A model generated the notes under the pieces. The model was not told the origin of the DNA. It did no database searches and saw nothing but the letters and a program-made list of their open reading frames with translations. From the NCBI GenBank assembly GCA_008727115.1, contig CP044131.1, forward strand, positions 248,001-312,000: a stretch of 64,000 nt of DNA, given 5' to 3'. The translations under genes were made by a program, and so were the position numbers. Source of the stretch: Comamonas testosteroni (GTDB taxonomy: Bacteria > Pseudomonadota > Gammaproteobacteria > Burkholderiales > Burkholderiaceae_C). Shown in pieces: positions 34,942-44,400 of this stretch (position 1 is its first letter; every line of letters starts with the position of its first letter).

Positions 34942-35816
34942 GCATTTGTTATCGCTTCTTCAGGAGCTCGGGAACGTATGCGTGCCCTGCGAATGCGATA
35001 TGTGTCAGACGCCTTTCCAGGTTCCGAAATGCTCCATTCCAGTCCAGCAAGTTCTTTCAGCGCGGCGCGCACCTCTCGGCGTCGCTTCTTTGCGGCAATA
35101 GTAGTGGTTGGGATGTCTGCATACACATATTTGCATAGCGTATCAATCGAGATGTTGCCCGTCTCCCCTTGATTGATCCAGTGCAGACGCATGTGCATCA
35201 ATCGTGCTGCATCGCTCTTGAGTTTTTGCATCTCGCCGGTGTCGATGCGTAAGTAATTTTTTCTACCGAGAATCGCAGTCGTCAAAATCGGGTTGAATGC
35301 TACAACGAGTTCGCCTGTTCTGGAGTCGATGCTGCCTTTGGAAATGATGTGATGCGAGCCTACAAAGTCGGTGTGCCGCACAGAAACAGTTACACAACTG
35401 AGGCGCTCGATAGATTCGCGCAGCATGCGGCGTGTAGCGCCTCCCGGCCGTGCATAGCCAACTGCTGAAGCAAGGACCGAAAGATTGACGCGTACGGCGA
35501 TGGTGTACTGCTTGCGATGCGTGAGCGCATCGCCCGTCAGTCCAAGCCCAATACGTTCTGCACGACCATCTCGCAGCAGCTGCCTCACCCCCAGAGGTTG
35601 ATACACCCTCTGGGTTGCAATAGCAGCAAGTCCTTGAAGTACACGCAAATCTGTGGCGTTCAGGACCTCGGGGCCTGCAAGGTGAAAGAGCGTTTCACCG
35701 ATCTCATACGTGATATCGAGCTTGTCACGCTCGCATTTCTTAGAGATGTTGCGAAACAGCCCAGGGGCATGAACGAACAGCTTTGGGAGTTTCGCGTGGG
35801 TCAGCTCAGCGCGTGC
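34908..35816 (-). CDS. repC: IncQ-type replication initiator RepC
   Basis: A 302-aa initiator from a GTG start. It resembles RepC of RSF1010: APGLFRN near the N-terminus, KLDITYEIGE, then the block GPEVLNATDLRVLQGLAAIA, and a C-terminal RLMHMRLHWINQGETGNISI, then IDTLCKYV. RepC of IncQ plasmids binds origin iterons; on an island it could allow transient autonomous replication after excision. The GTG start at 35816 keeps the N-terminus similar in length to RSF1010 RepC and overlaps alpA by 11 bases; the longer reading from 35891 would overlap it deeply. No RepA helicase or RepB primase is present nearby. Confidence 0.82.
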   Translation of the reverse strand, partial: ARAELTHAKLPKLFVHAPGLFRNISKKCERDKLDITYEIGETLFHLAGPEVLNATDLRVLQGLAAIATQRVYQPLGVRQLLRDGRAERIGLGLTGDALTHRKQYTIAVRVNLSVLASAVGYARPGGATRRMLRESIERLSCVTVSVRHTDFVGSHHIISKGSIDSRTGELVVAFNPILTTAILGRKNYLRIDTGEMQKLKSDAARLMHMRLHWINQGETGNISIDTLCKYVYADIPTTTIAAKKRRREVRAALKELAGLEWSISEPGKASDTYRIRRARIRSRAPEEAITNASEQVPIIESE

Positions 35817-36015
35817 CACTGTGCTTATGGTTCTCGTTGTTGAGAGAGGCGACAAGACGCTCAATATCGCTGCGCTTCCAGGCGGCTGCACGCGGGCCGA
35901 GCTTTACTTGTGCCGGATAGCGTCCAGCTTTGACACCGGCATACCAAGTTGCTCGGCATACTGGGATGATCTCAAGAACTTGAGGCAGGCGCAGAAAAGA
36001 GTCAGTAGTAGACAT
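35806..36015 (-). CDS. alpA: AlpA-family regulator/excisionase
   Basis: A 69-aa MerR-like winged-helix protein with the AlpA signature: LRLPQVLEIIPVCRATWYAGVKAGRYPAQVKLGPRA, with the conserved AAWKRSDIERLV at its end. AlpA proteins activate or act as excision factors for P4-type integrases, which fits the adjacent integrase gene. ATG 36015 with GGAAA upstream is preferred to 36063, which would add 16 unrelated residues. It is followed, with overlap, by repC, so excision and replication may be expressed together. Confidence 0.85.
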   Translation of the reverse strand: MSTTDSFLRLPQVLEIIPVCRATWYAGVKAGRYPAQVKLGPRAAAWKRSDIERLVASLNNENHKHSGTR

Positions 36016-36146
36016 TGCATTTCCAAACCCCCAGGGTTGCCAGAAATGTCTGTCCTCAATCAATTAAATATGTCCTTGACAGCGAGTGGGGAGCTTTGCC
36101 GTTTCTGGTTGTCGTCCACTGACGACTGAGTAAGTATAGAAAGATC

Positions 36147-36180
36147 GGAGCTCCATAAATTCATCGAATTTTGTAGCTCC
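36147..36180 (-). terminator. Hairpin downstream of the integrase gene
   Basis: GGAGCT (36147-36152) pairs with AGCTCC (36175-36180), with an inner AAATTC/GAATTT pairing. No clear T-run follows. It lies 17 bases beyond the integrase stop. Confidence 0.35.
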
Positions 36181-36197
36181 AATCAGTGCCTTGTCGG

Positions 36198-37490
36198 CTA
36201 TGCAGCTAGATGCAGCGCAACGACATCTCCACCTTGCCGCAGCTTGTCTAAATAGTCTGCCCAAGCTTGCAGCATCTCGCGCCTCATACGGAGGAATTCA
36301 GTTCGGTTATATGCCCGGCCTAGACTGTCTGCGACGCTGTGCGCCAGCTGTGTTTCGATCACCGCGCGGTCATAACCGAGCTGCTCATCCAGCATTGTGC
36401 GGGCGGTTGCGCGAAAGCCATGGCCCGTCATCTGGGTCTGCGTATCGTAGCCAAGGCGGCGTAGTGCCGCATTCACCGTGTTTTCGCTCATCGCGCGCTC
36501 ATGATCGCGCTCGCCGCGAAAGACATAGCCGCCGGGGCCGGTCAGGGGATGCAAACCGCGCAGCAGCGCTACGGCTTGTCGAGGCAACGGAACGAAGTGT
36601 GCAGCTCCATTACGCTTGCCATCAAGCTCACGCTTCATGCGTTCGGGCGGAATTTCCCACACCGCTGCATCAAGGTCGAATTCGTCCCATCGTGCGAAGC
36701 GCAGTTCTCCGGGTCTAAGCATAAGCATTGGAGCAAGCCGCAAAGCGGTGCAGACGATGAGTGAACCACGATAGCCATCGATTGCACGCAGCAGTTCTGC
36801 CAACTCTTCCGGTTTGACGATGGCCGCCATGTGTTTCGATTGGTGCTTGCGTAGTGCGTCTTTCAGGTCACGCGTCGGGTCGCTGCTTACTTTGCCGATA
36901 GCGACCGCATAGCGAAAGATTTGGCTGCAACTTTCGCGGGCACGATGTGCTGTTTCGATGACTCCGCGTGATTCGATCCTGCGAAGAACTTCCAGCACTT
37001 CGGGAGGAGTGATGCTGCGGATTGCTTTGGCACCGAGCCAGGGAAATACATCGACTTCTAGGCGTCGAATAACTTTTTCTCCGTAGCTGGTAGACCATTC
37101 GCTGCGACGCACGTCGAACCAGTCGCGGGCGACTTCTTCAAAGCTTCCGATGGAAGGTAGGCCCTGTGCGATCCTCGCTTCTGCCGTGCGCAGAGCTTCG
37201 GCGTCAGCTTTGCTTTCCTTGCGCTTTGCGCTTGGGTCAATGCCCGCCGCTACTAGTTGGCGGGCTTGGGCTGCTTTCTCACGTGCTAGCTTCAAGCCCG
37301 TGTCCGGATAGGTTCCCAAAGAAATTGTTTTGCGTCTGTGCGCAAAGGTGTAATCCAAACGCCAGCCATGGGAACCTCCCTTCACAAACGTAAGCAGATA
37401 AAGCCCATTCCCATCGCTCAGGCGCTTGCGTTGGTCGCCGGGCTTGATGTTGCGGATCAGGGTATCAGTCAAAGTAGCAGAATGCTTCAT
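36198..37490 (-). CDS. int: P4-type tyrosine integrase
   Basis: A 430-aa site-specific recombinase that inserts and excises the island at tRNA-Phe. The N-terminal DUF4102 domain reads LTDTLIRNIKPGDQRKRLSD, then GNGLYLL, followed by a core-binding domain. The catalytic set is intact: Arg259 (LRPGELR), His357 and Arg360 (GHGFR), His384 (AHSVAD) and the nucleophile Tyr394 (RAYNR). The start at 37490 is chosen because the family begins there; 37553 would add 21 residues reaching into the att region. No good ribosome site is visible. The 5' end lies about 80 bases from the right repeat and overlaps the arm boxes, so integrase binding may repress its own gene. Confidence 0.93.
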   Translation of the reverse strand: MKHSATLTDTLIRNIKPGDQRKRLSDGNGLYLLTFVKGGSHGWRLDYTFAHRRKTISLGTYPDTGLKLAREKAAQARQLVAAGIDPSAKRKESKADAEALRTAEARIAQGLPSIGSFEEVARDWFDVRRSEWSTSYGEKVIRRLEVDVFPWLGAKAIRSITPPEVLEVLRRIESRGVIETAHRARESCSQIFRYAVAIGKVSSDPTRDLKDALRKHQSKHMAAIVKPEELAELLRAIDGYRGSLIVCTALRLAPMLMLRPGELRFARWDEFDLDAAVWEIPPERMKRELDGKRNGAAHFVPLPRQAVALLRGLHPLTGPGGYVFRGERDHERAMSENTVNAALRRLGYDTQTQMTGHGFRATARTMLDEQLGYDRAVIETQLAHSVADSLGRAYNRTEFLRMRREMLQAWADYLDKLRQGGDVVALHLAA

Positions 37491-37510
37491 GCAGTAACTC
37501 TTGCAGTAAC
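37491..37510. repeat. Right integrase arm-type boxes
   Basis: GCAGTAAC at 37491-37498 and 37503-37510, with the same 12-base offset and the same orientation as the left pair. The pair sits directly upstream of the integrase start. Confidence 0.65.
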
Positions 37511-37569
37511 GTGGGATGACGTATACAAGAGCTAGTACCCATGAGGCCTGCAACCTATCATTCGATAGA

Positions 37570-37586
37570 GTCCCAGGCCACCAAAT
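37570..37586. repeat. Right attachment repeat (attR)
   Basis: Identical 17 bases to 26889-26905. The nine bases before it (TTCGATAGA) still resemble the T-loop of tRNA-Phe (TTCGATTCC), so the repeat is 23 of 26 bases overall. Confidence 0.9.
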
Positions 37587-37855
37587 TCCAAGCCCCTGAT
37601 CATTGCTGATCTGGGGCTTTTGTCATTTCTGGGTCGAACTCCTGGCGGTTCATCGGGCTTGAATAAGCACCTAACCTTCACAAAGAATAGCTGCTTGCGC
37701 TGATCAGCTCTTGATTTTGGATAGTTTTGAGTTTGATAACGCTGCTGGGAAAGCGCTGGCAGCTTTGCTTTTGATAGCGCATCCATGTCACACCTTGTCA
37801 GCCGCTGCCGTTAAGCTTGCAGCTTTATCGGCGATAGACAGGCACAGGAGCATGT
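37587..37855. other. Spacer before recC with a Comamonadaceae-type dispersed repeat
   Basis: Contains the displaced tRNA terminator, then a segment at about 37688-37785 rich in AGCTGCTTGCGC and TTTGATAGC/TTTGATAAC motifs that recur elsewhere in the window. The promoter of recBCD should lie here, but no convincing -35/-10 pair was found. Confidence 0.5.
37590..37621 (+). terminator. Original terminator of tRNA-Phe copy 2, displaced
   Basis: AAGCCCC (37590-37596), one mismatch, GATCA (37598-37602), loop, TGATC (37607-37611), GGGGCTTT. It follows the right repeat as the copy-1 terminator follows copy 1, so it is the native terminator now 10.7 kb away from its tRNA. Confidence 0.82.
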
Positions 37856-40800
37856 GTGGCAGCAGAGCAGCAAACAACGGCGTCGCAATCCGCGGGTAGC
37901 TGGCAACCGGGGTTGATTGCCCTGCATGGCAATCAGACGGAGGCGCTGGCTGATACCGTGCTGGCTTGGCTGGCCGCAAACCCCTTGCAGGCGCTGGAGC
38001 CTGAAATCGTGCTGGTGCAAAGCAACGGCATGGCCGAGTGGTTCAAGATGCGCATGGCCGAGCATCAGGGCGTGTGCGCGGCGGCTCAGGTCGAGTTACC
38101 GGCGCGCTTTGTCTGGCGCAGCTATCGGCAGATTCTGGGCAAACACGAGGTGCCGCGTGAATCGCCGCTAGACAAAACGCCCATGATCTGGCGCTTGATG
38201 CGCCTTCTGCCGCAATGCCTTGAAGAGCCAGCGTTCGAGCCGATTGCCAATTTTCTGCGCCCCGGCGAGCCGCAGCGTCTGCTGCAGCTGGCCGAAAAGC
38301 TGGCGGACTTGTTTGACCAGTATCAGATCTACCGGGCCGACTGGTTGGCTGCTTGGGAGCGCGGTGAAGACGTTCTGCCAAGCCCAGGCCGCCCGGATGC
38401 GCCGGTGCCCGAAGGTCAGCTGTGGCAGCCCCAGCTGTGGCGCAAGGTGCTGGCCGAGCTGGATGAGACCGAGCGCGCCGCCACCCGCCCGGCCTTGCTG
38501 GCGCGCATTCTGGGGGCGCTGGAAAGTGGGCAGCAGCCCGTCACGCCTTTGGCGCGCCGCGTAGTCGTCTTTGGCATGAGCCAGATGCCGCTGTCGCTGA
38601 TGCAATTCTTGAGCGGCATTGCCCAGCACAGTCAGGTGCTGATCGCCGTGCCCAACCCTTGCCGTTTTCACTGGGCCGATGCGATTGACGGGCGCGAGCT
38701 GCTGCGCCAGCAGCGCCGCCGTCATGCGGACAAGGGCGGAAAGGACCTGGCCCAGATTCCACTGGAAGCCATGCACGCCCATGCCCATCCGCTGCTGGCG
38801 GCCTGGGGCAGGCAGAGCCGCGACTATGTGCGCCAGCTCGATGCCTTCGACACCACGGGCGACACGGCCGTGCAATGGGGCTGGCCGCGGGTGGATGTGT
38901 ATGACGAGGCCGATGCCGCAGATCTGGCCGATGCGCCGTTGCTGGTGCAGGTGCAGCAGCGCATTCGCGATCTGGTGCCCATGTCCGAGCATCCGCCGCT
39001 GGAGATTGCAGCAGCGGATCAGTCCATCGTCTTTCACAAGGCCCATGGTCTGGTGCGCGAGCTGGAAGTACTGCACGACCAGTTGCTGCAGTGGCTGGCG
39101 CAGCCCGCTGCCGCAGGCCAGGCGCCGCTGGCCCCGCGGGATGTGGTGGTCATGCTGCCCGCGATTGAAGAGGCGGCCCCGGCCATTCGCGCGGTGTTCG
39201 GGCAGTACAGCCGCCACGATGCACGCCATATTCCGTTTGACATTGCCGACGTGGGCGCGCGCGTCAGCAGCCCGCTGGTGACAGCGCTGCAATGGCTGCT
39301 CAAGCTGCCGCAGCAGCGCTGCCGCCTGAGCGAGCTGTGCGATCTGCTCGATGTGCCCGCCGTGGCGGCGCGCGTGGGGCTGGTGGCTGACGACCTGCCT
39401 CAGCTTACGCACTGGATGGCGGGGGCCGGCATCCGCTGGGGGCTGAACCATGAGCAGCGTGCCCAGCTGGGACTGGCTGCCTGCGGTGATCCCAACAGCG
39501 CCTGGTTTGGCCTGCGTCGCATGCTGCTGGGCTATGCCAGCGGCCCGGCGCTGGAGGCCGGGGATGAAGCCGCGCAGACTTTTGCGGGCATGGAGCCTTA
39601 TGACGAGGTGGGCGGGCTGACAGCCGAGCTGGCCGGCTCGCTGGCCAGCTTGCTGGCGCGCATGCTGCAGTGGTGGCAGACCGCCAGTACAGCGGCCGCG
39701 CCTGAAGTGTGGGCGCAGCGTTTTCGGGCGCTGATGGATGATTTCTTTGTTGCGCAAGGCGATGACGATCAGGCGCTGGTCGCTGCGCTGGATACAGCGC
39801 TGGTCAGCTGGCAGAGTGCCTGCGAGCAGGCGGGATTTGCATCGGCCATTCCGCTGGAAGTGGCGCAGGAGGCGTGGCTGCAAGCCCTGTCTGAGCCCGC
39901 GCTGAACCAGCGCTTTCGTGCCGGCGGTGTGACGTTCTGCACGCTGATGCCCATGCGCGCCATTCCGTTTGAGGTGGTGTGCCTGCTGGGCATGAACGAT
40001 GGCGACTATCCGCGCAGGGCTACGCGCGTGGACTTCGATTTGATGGCCCAGCCGGGCCAGCAGCGCCCCGGCGACCGTGCGCGCCGTGACGATGACCGCC
40101 AGCTCATGCTCGATGCGCTGCTGTCGGCCCGCAGCAGGCTCTATATCAGCTGGGCGGGCCGCAATGTGCGCGACAACAGCGACCAGCCACCGTCGGTGCT
40201 GGTGTCACAGCTGCGGGATTATCTGGCGCAGGGCTGGCAGGGGGCTGCTGGGGGCAGCCTGCTGGCGCAGCGCACCCAGCAGCACCCGTTGCAGCCGTTC
40301 AGCCGCCGCTATTTTGAGCAGAGCTCGGGCCTGTCCACCTTTGCCCGCGAATGGTATGGCGCGCATGAGGAGCGTGAGGCGCTGCCCGTGCCCGCAGTCG
40401 CAGCCTTCGAGCCCGACCCCGAAGTGCCGCTGACGCTGGCGCGCCTGACCGATTTTTTGCGCAACCCCGCTCGCAACTTCTTGCGTAACCGCCTGCTGGT
40501 GCGCTTTGAGCAAGACGATGAGGTGGTGGAAGACGACGAGCTGTTCAGCGTGGATGGGCTGATGGCCTATGGCCTGATTGCACTGCTGCAGCAGGGCGTG
40601 CGCACTCAGCTGGCGCAGGGCGCTACGGTGGATGTGTCTGCACAAGTGCAGCGCCAGGTGCAGCGGCTGGGCCGTGCGGGCGTGCTACCGCTGGCCGGGT
40701 TGGGTAAGCGCGAGGCGCAGGCGCTGCAGGCGCAGACCACGCCCTCGCTGCTGGCCTGGCAGCAGCAGATGCAGCAATGGCCTCAGCCCGCGCCGCGAGA

Positions 40801-41410
40801 GCGCCTGCTGCTGCAGGCCGGTGCGGTCACGCTGGATGACTGGATCGATGGGCTGCAGGAGCGTGCCGAACCTGCATCGCCAGAGGGCAGCCACCGCTGC
40901 TGGTTTGCGCTGGAGCCGCGCACCTTGCTCAATCAAAAAGGCGAGCTGCAGGCATACAAGCTGATGCCGCTGTATGTGCGCAGTCTGGCGCTGTCCGCGA
41001 CGGGGGCGAACGCACTGATGTGCGTGATTGCCCGAGACACCATGGTCTGGGTGCAGTCTGTGGAGCAAAACGTGGCGATCTCGCGTCTGCAGGCGCTGAT
41101 GGGTCTGTGGTTGCAGGGGCAGACCCATCCTGTGCCCTTGCCTCTGAAAGCCGCGATTGCTGCAGACAAGGATGACCTGACTGCCGCTGCCCAGGCTTAT
41201 GAAGGGGGCTTCATGGTGGGTGGCGAATGTGAAGACGCCAGCTGGGCGCGCTGCTACCCGGACTGGGAGGCTCTGACGGCCGATCTGCGCTTTCACACTC
41301 TGGCCAAGGAAGTCTATGGCCCGCTGCATGACTGGCTGGCCGCGCAGCTGCAGACCGAAGACCTGCCAGCGATGAGCCACCCAGAAGAAACCGCAGGAGA
41401 GCAGGCATGA
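37856..41410 (+). CDS. recC: Exodeoxyribonuclease V gamma subunit RecC
   Basis: This is the subunit of RecBCD that recognises Chi and splits the duplex. It is 1184 aa. The N-terminus carries typical helicase-like features (IVLVQSNGMAEWFKMRMAE), with LPARFVWRSYRQILG further on, and the central part has MPMRAIPFEVVCLLGMNDGDYPR, the RecC hallmark. RecC has helicase and nuclease folds without active sites, and none were seen. The start is GTG with AGGAG six bases upstream; an ATG at 37852 is in another frame. Its TGA overlaps the recB ATG (ATGA). Confidence 0.95.
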   Translation: MAAEQQTTASQSAGSWQPGLIALHGNQTEALADTVLAWLAANPLQALEPEIVLVQSNGMAEWFKMRMAEHQGVCAAAQVELPARFVWRSYRQILGKHEVPRESPLDKTPMIWRLMRLLPQCLEEPAFEPIANFLRPGEPQRLLQLAEKLADLFDQYQIYRADWLAAWERGEDVLPSPGRPDAPVPEGQLWQPQLWRKVLAELDETERAATRPALLARILGALESGQQPVTPLARRVVVFGMSQMPLSLMQFLSGIAQHSQVLIAVPNPCRFHWADAIDGRELLRQQRRRHADKGGKDLAQIPLEAMHAHAHPLLAAWGRQSRDYVRQLDAFDTTGDTAVQWGWPRVDVYDEADAADLADAPLLVQVQQRIRDLVPMSEHPPLEIAAADQSIVFHKAHGLVRELEVLHDQLLQWLAQPAAAGQAPLAPRDVVVMLPAIEEAAPAIRAVFGQYSRHDARHIPFDIADVGARVSSPLVTALQWLLKLPQQRCRLSELCDLLDVPAVAARVGLVADDLPQLTHWMAGAGIRWGLNHEQRAQLGLAACGDPNSAWFGLRRMLLGYASGPALEAGDEAAQTFAGMEPYDEVGGLTAELAGSLASLLARMLQWWQTASTAAAPEVWAQRFRALMDDFFVAQGDDDQALVAALDTALVSWQSACEQAGFASAIPLEVAQEAWLQALSEPALNQRFRAGGVTFCTLMPMRAIPFEVVCLLGMNDGDYPRRATRVDFDLMAQPGQQRPGDRARRDDDRQLMLDALLSARSRLYISWAGRNVRDNSDQPPSVLVSQLRDYLAQGWQGAAGGSLLAQRTQQHPLQPFSRRYFEQSSGLSTFAREWYGAHEEREALPVPAVAAFEPDPEVPLTLARLTDFLRNPARNFLRNRLLVRFEQDDEVVEDDELFSVDGLMAYGLIALLQQGVRTQLAQGATVDVSAQVQRQVQRLGRAGVLPLAGLGKREAQALQAQTTPSLLAWQQQMQQWPQPAPRERLLLQAGAVTLDDWIDGLQERAEPASPEGSHRCWFALEPRTLLNQKGELQAYKLMPLYVRSLALSATGANALMCVIARDTMVWVQSVEQNVAISRLQALMGLWLQGQTHPVPLPLKAAIAADKDDLTAAAQAYEGGFMVGGECEDASWARCYPDWEALTADLRFHTLAKEVYGPLHDWLAAQLQTEDLPAMSHPEETAGEQA

Positions 41411-44400
41411 GCAAGCATTCATCCACCAGTCAGGCACTGCAGCCCCTGCATTTTCCGCTCTGGGGCTCGCGCCTGATCGAGGCCAGCGCTGGTACTGGCA
41501 AGACCTGGACGATTGCCGCACTGTATTTGCGGCTGGTGCTGGGCCATGGCGCGGACAAGGGTTTTTCCAGGCCGCTGATGCCGCCCGACATTCTGGTCAT
41601 GACCTTTACGCGTGCTGCCACGCGAGAGCTTTCAGATCGCATTCGCGCCCGCCTGATCGAGGCCGTGCAATGCTTTCGCGGCGAAGCCGAGCCTGCATCG
41701 CACGACAGCTTCTTGCGTGATCTTCGCGATGCCTATGCCGAAGGTGCGGAGCGTGAAACCGCCGCCTGGCGGCTGGACATGGCCGCGCAGTGCATGGACG
41801 ACGCCGCCATCCACACCATTGATGCCTGGTGCCAGCGCATGCTGCGCGAGCATGCATTTGACAGCGGCAATCTGTTTGATGAAACGCTGGAGGCCGATGA
41901 AAGCCAGCGCCAGACCGAGGCCGCGCAGGACTACTGGCGTCAGCAGTGCTATCCGCTGTCGGGCGAGGTGCTGGAGGTGGCGCTCGGCGTCTGGCCCGAT
42001 GTGCATGCGCTGGTCAAAGATATGCAATCGCTGCTGCGTGAAACCGTGCCTGCGGATGCCGCAGAAGGCACGCTGGCCGAGCGCATTGTGCAGCTGCAGG
42101 CGCAGCGTGCGCAGCAGCTGCAAACGCTGGCCGATGGCTGGGTGCAAAAGGCCGAGCGCCTGTTGCACTGGATTGAGGGTGAACTCGATGGTCGCGCTTC
42201 GCTCTGGGACAAGCGCAAGCTGCAAGCGCGCTATTACACGGGCTGGTTCGCCAGCATTACGGCGTGGGCGCAAGACCCGCTGCATCAGCCGCTGGAGCTG
42301 AGCGAATCCGCTCGCAAACGCCTGTGCCCTGAAGGCATGGCCGAGGCCTTCAAAGGATCGACCATGGACCTGCTGCTGCCCACCGAATTTGCCGAGCTTG
42401 AGCGACTGCTGCAGGAGCTGGCCGCGTTGCCATCCATCAAGGTGGCGCTGCGCCTGCATGCGGCTGTCCATGTGCAGCAGCGCCTGCTGTGGCTCAAGCG
42501 CCAGGCGGGCACCTTTGGCTTTGCCGACATGCTGCAGCGGCTAGATACCGCGCTGGCGGGTGACAACGGCCCCGCGCTGCGCGCCAGCATTCTGGCCCAG
42601 TACCCGGTGGCGCTGATTGATGAGTTTCAGGACACCTCGCCGCTGCAATACCGGCTGTTTGACCAGATCTACCGCACGGCAGACAACCGTGCGGACAGCG
42701 CCCTGCTGCTGATCGGCGACCCCAAGCAGTCCATCTACGGCTTTCGCGGTGCGGACATCTACAGCTATCTGCAGGCCAGGAAGGCGACCGAGGGTCGCCA
42801 CTATGTGCTGGACACCAATTTCCGCTCCACACAGGCGTTGGTCGATGCCGTCAACCAGTGGTTTGTGCAGGCCGAAATGCGCGATGGCGAAGGTGCTTTC
42901 ATGTTCCGCGCGGGGCAAAGCAACCCGCTGCCGTTTGAGCCCGTCAAGGCCAATGGCCGCAAAGAACTGCTGATGCAGGGCAGCCAGCGCATGGCCGCGT
43001 TGACGGTGGCGTGGGATGAAGGCGCGGATGAACCGCGCGCACCGCTGAGCGGCAACGATATTCGCCGCCGCGGCGCAGAGTTCTGCGCCAGCCAGATCGT
43101 GCAATGGCTGATGGGCGAGGGCACGGGCTTTGCCGAAGAAGGCAAGCCTCTGCAGCGCATGCGCCCCGCCGATATCGCCGTGCTGGTGCGCACAGGCAAG
43201 GAGGCTGCAGCCGTGCGCCGTGCATTGGCCAAACGCAATGTGGCGTCGGTCTATCTGTCCGATCAGGATTCCGTCTTTGCCAGTGACGAGGCCCGGGATT
43301 TGCTGCTGTGGCTGCGGGCTGTGGCGGCACCGCTGGATGGACTGGCGGTGCGCGCAGGGCTTGCCACGCAGATGATGGGGCTGTCGTTTGATGAGCTGGC
43401 GTACCTCGCCAGCGATGACGAGGCCTTCGATGCGCGCAGCGAGCAGTTGAAAGAGCTGCACAGCATCTGGCTGCGTCTGGGTGTGCTGGCCATGCTGCGC
43501 CAGACCTTGTACCGTTTTGAGCTGCCCGCCCGCTGGCTGCAGGATATGGGCGGAGAGCGCCGCCTGACCAACTATCTGCACCTGGCCGAGCTGCTGCAAA
43601 GCGCCAGTGCCCAGCTGGAGGGAGAGCAGGCCTTGGTCCGCTGGTTGGCCACGCAAATCGAAACACCGGGCGCGGCGGGCGATGCGCAGATTGTGCGGCT
43701 GGAATCGGATGCCGATCTGGTCAAGGTCGTCACCGTGCACAAGAGCAAGGGGCTGGAGTACCCCGTGGTCTGCCTGCCGTTTGGCGGCAGCTTCAGGGCC
43801 GTGGATGGCAAGGCGGCCTACTTGTCGCTGCCGGTGCAAATCGATGGCGCGCCGGCACGCGAGCTGGTGCTGGACTACGACGATGCGCAGCTGGCGCAGG
43901 CCGACAAGGAGCGCTTGCGTGAAGACCTGCGCCTGCTGTATGTGGCGCTGACCCGCCCGCGCCATGCGCTGTGGATGGGGCTGGCCCCGATGAAGCGCGG
44001 CAACAGCAAAAACTGCATCAATGAACAGGGCGCGGCGGGCTATCTGCTTGCGGGTGGCGCTTCGCAATCCATCGCAGGCTGGCGAGCTAGCATTCAGACC
44101 TTGAGCGATGCGTGCGCGCAGATTGCCGTGGTGGATTTGCCCGCTGACTTGCCCGTGCCCACGCGCTATGTACCTGCGCAGCAGTTGCCGGCCTTGGCGG
44201 GGGCGCCCGTGTATGCGGCGCAGTTTGACCGCCGCTGGGGCATTGGCAGCTTCTCATCGCTGACCCGTGCCATGGCTGCGCCCAGCTTGCCGGTGCGGGC
44301 CGTGGCGGCCCAGAACCCTGCCGAAGATGAACGGGTCCTCGAAGAGCCCGCAGGGGGCGAGGCCGCCGTGGATTTGACGGCAATCACCCGCCTGCCCATG

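Larger units (their letters stand above)
26889..37586. mobile_element. tRNA-Phe-integrated genomic island with type III RM and IncQ-like RepC
   Basis: A 10.7-kb element bounded by direct repeats, with a tyrosine integrase next to the right repeat. Cargo: small proteins, DUF6573 protein, Replic_Relax/MobC-like protein, type III restriction-modification, RepC and AlpA. Native tRNA-Phe downstream sequence, including a terminator, resumes right of the right repeat. No relaxase, type IV secretion or phage structural genes were found. It is therefore likely a mobilizable or satellite element rather than a self-transmissible one. Boundaries are from the repeats; excision was not shown. Confidence 0.88.

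Noticed and set aside
36064-36264. 66-codon frame between alpA and int
   Set aside because: It overlaps the integrase end, has no ribosome site and no recognisable features.
26889-37586. Island as a complete prophage
   Set aside because: No capsid, tail, terminase or lysis genes; only integrase and an AlpA-like factor are shared with P4-like phages.
42541-44067. 508-codon antisense frame over recB, and a similar one over recC (38168-39883)
   Set aside because: Shadows of GC-rich coding sequence without family-like features.
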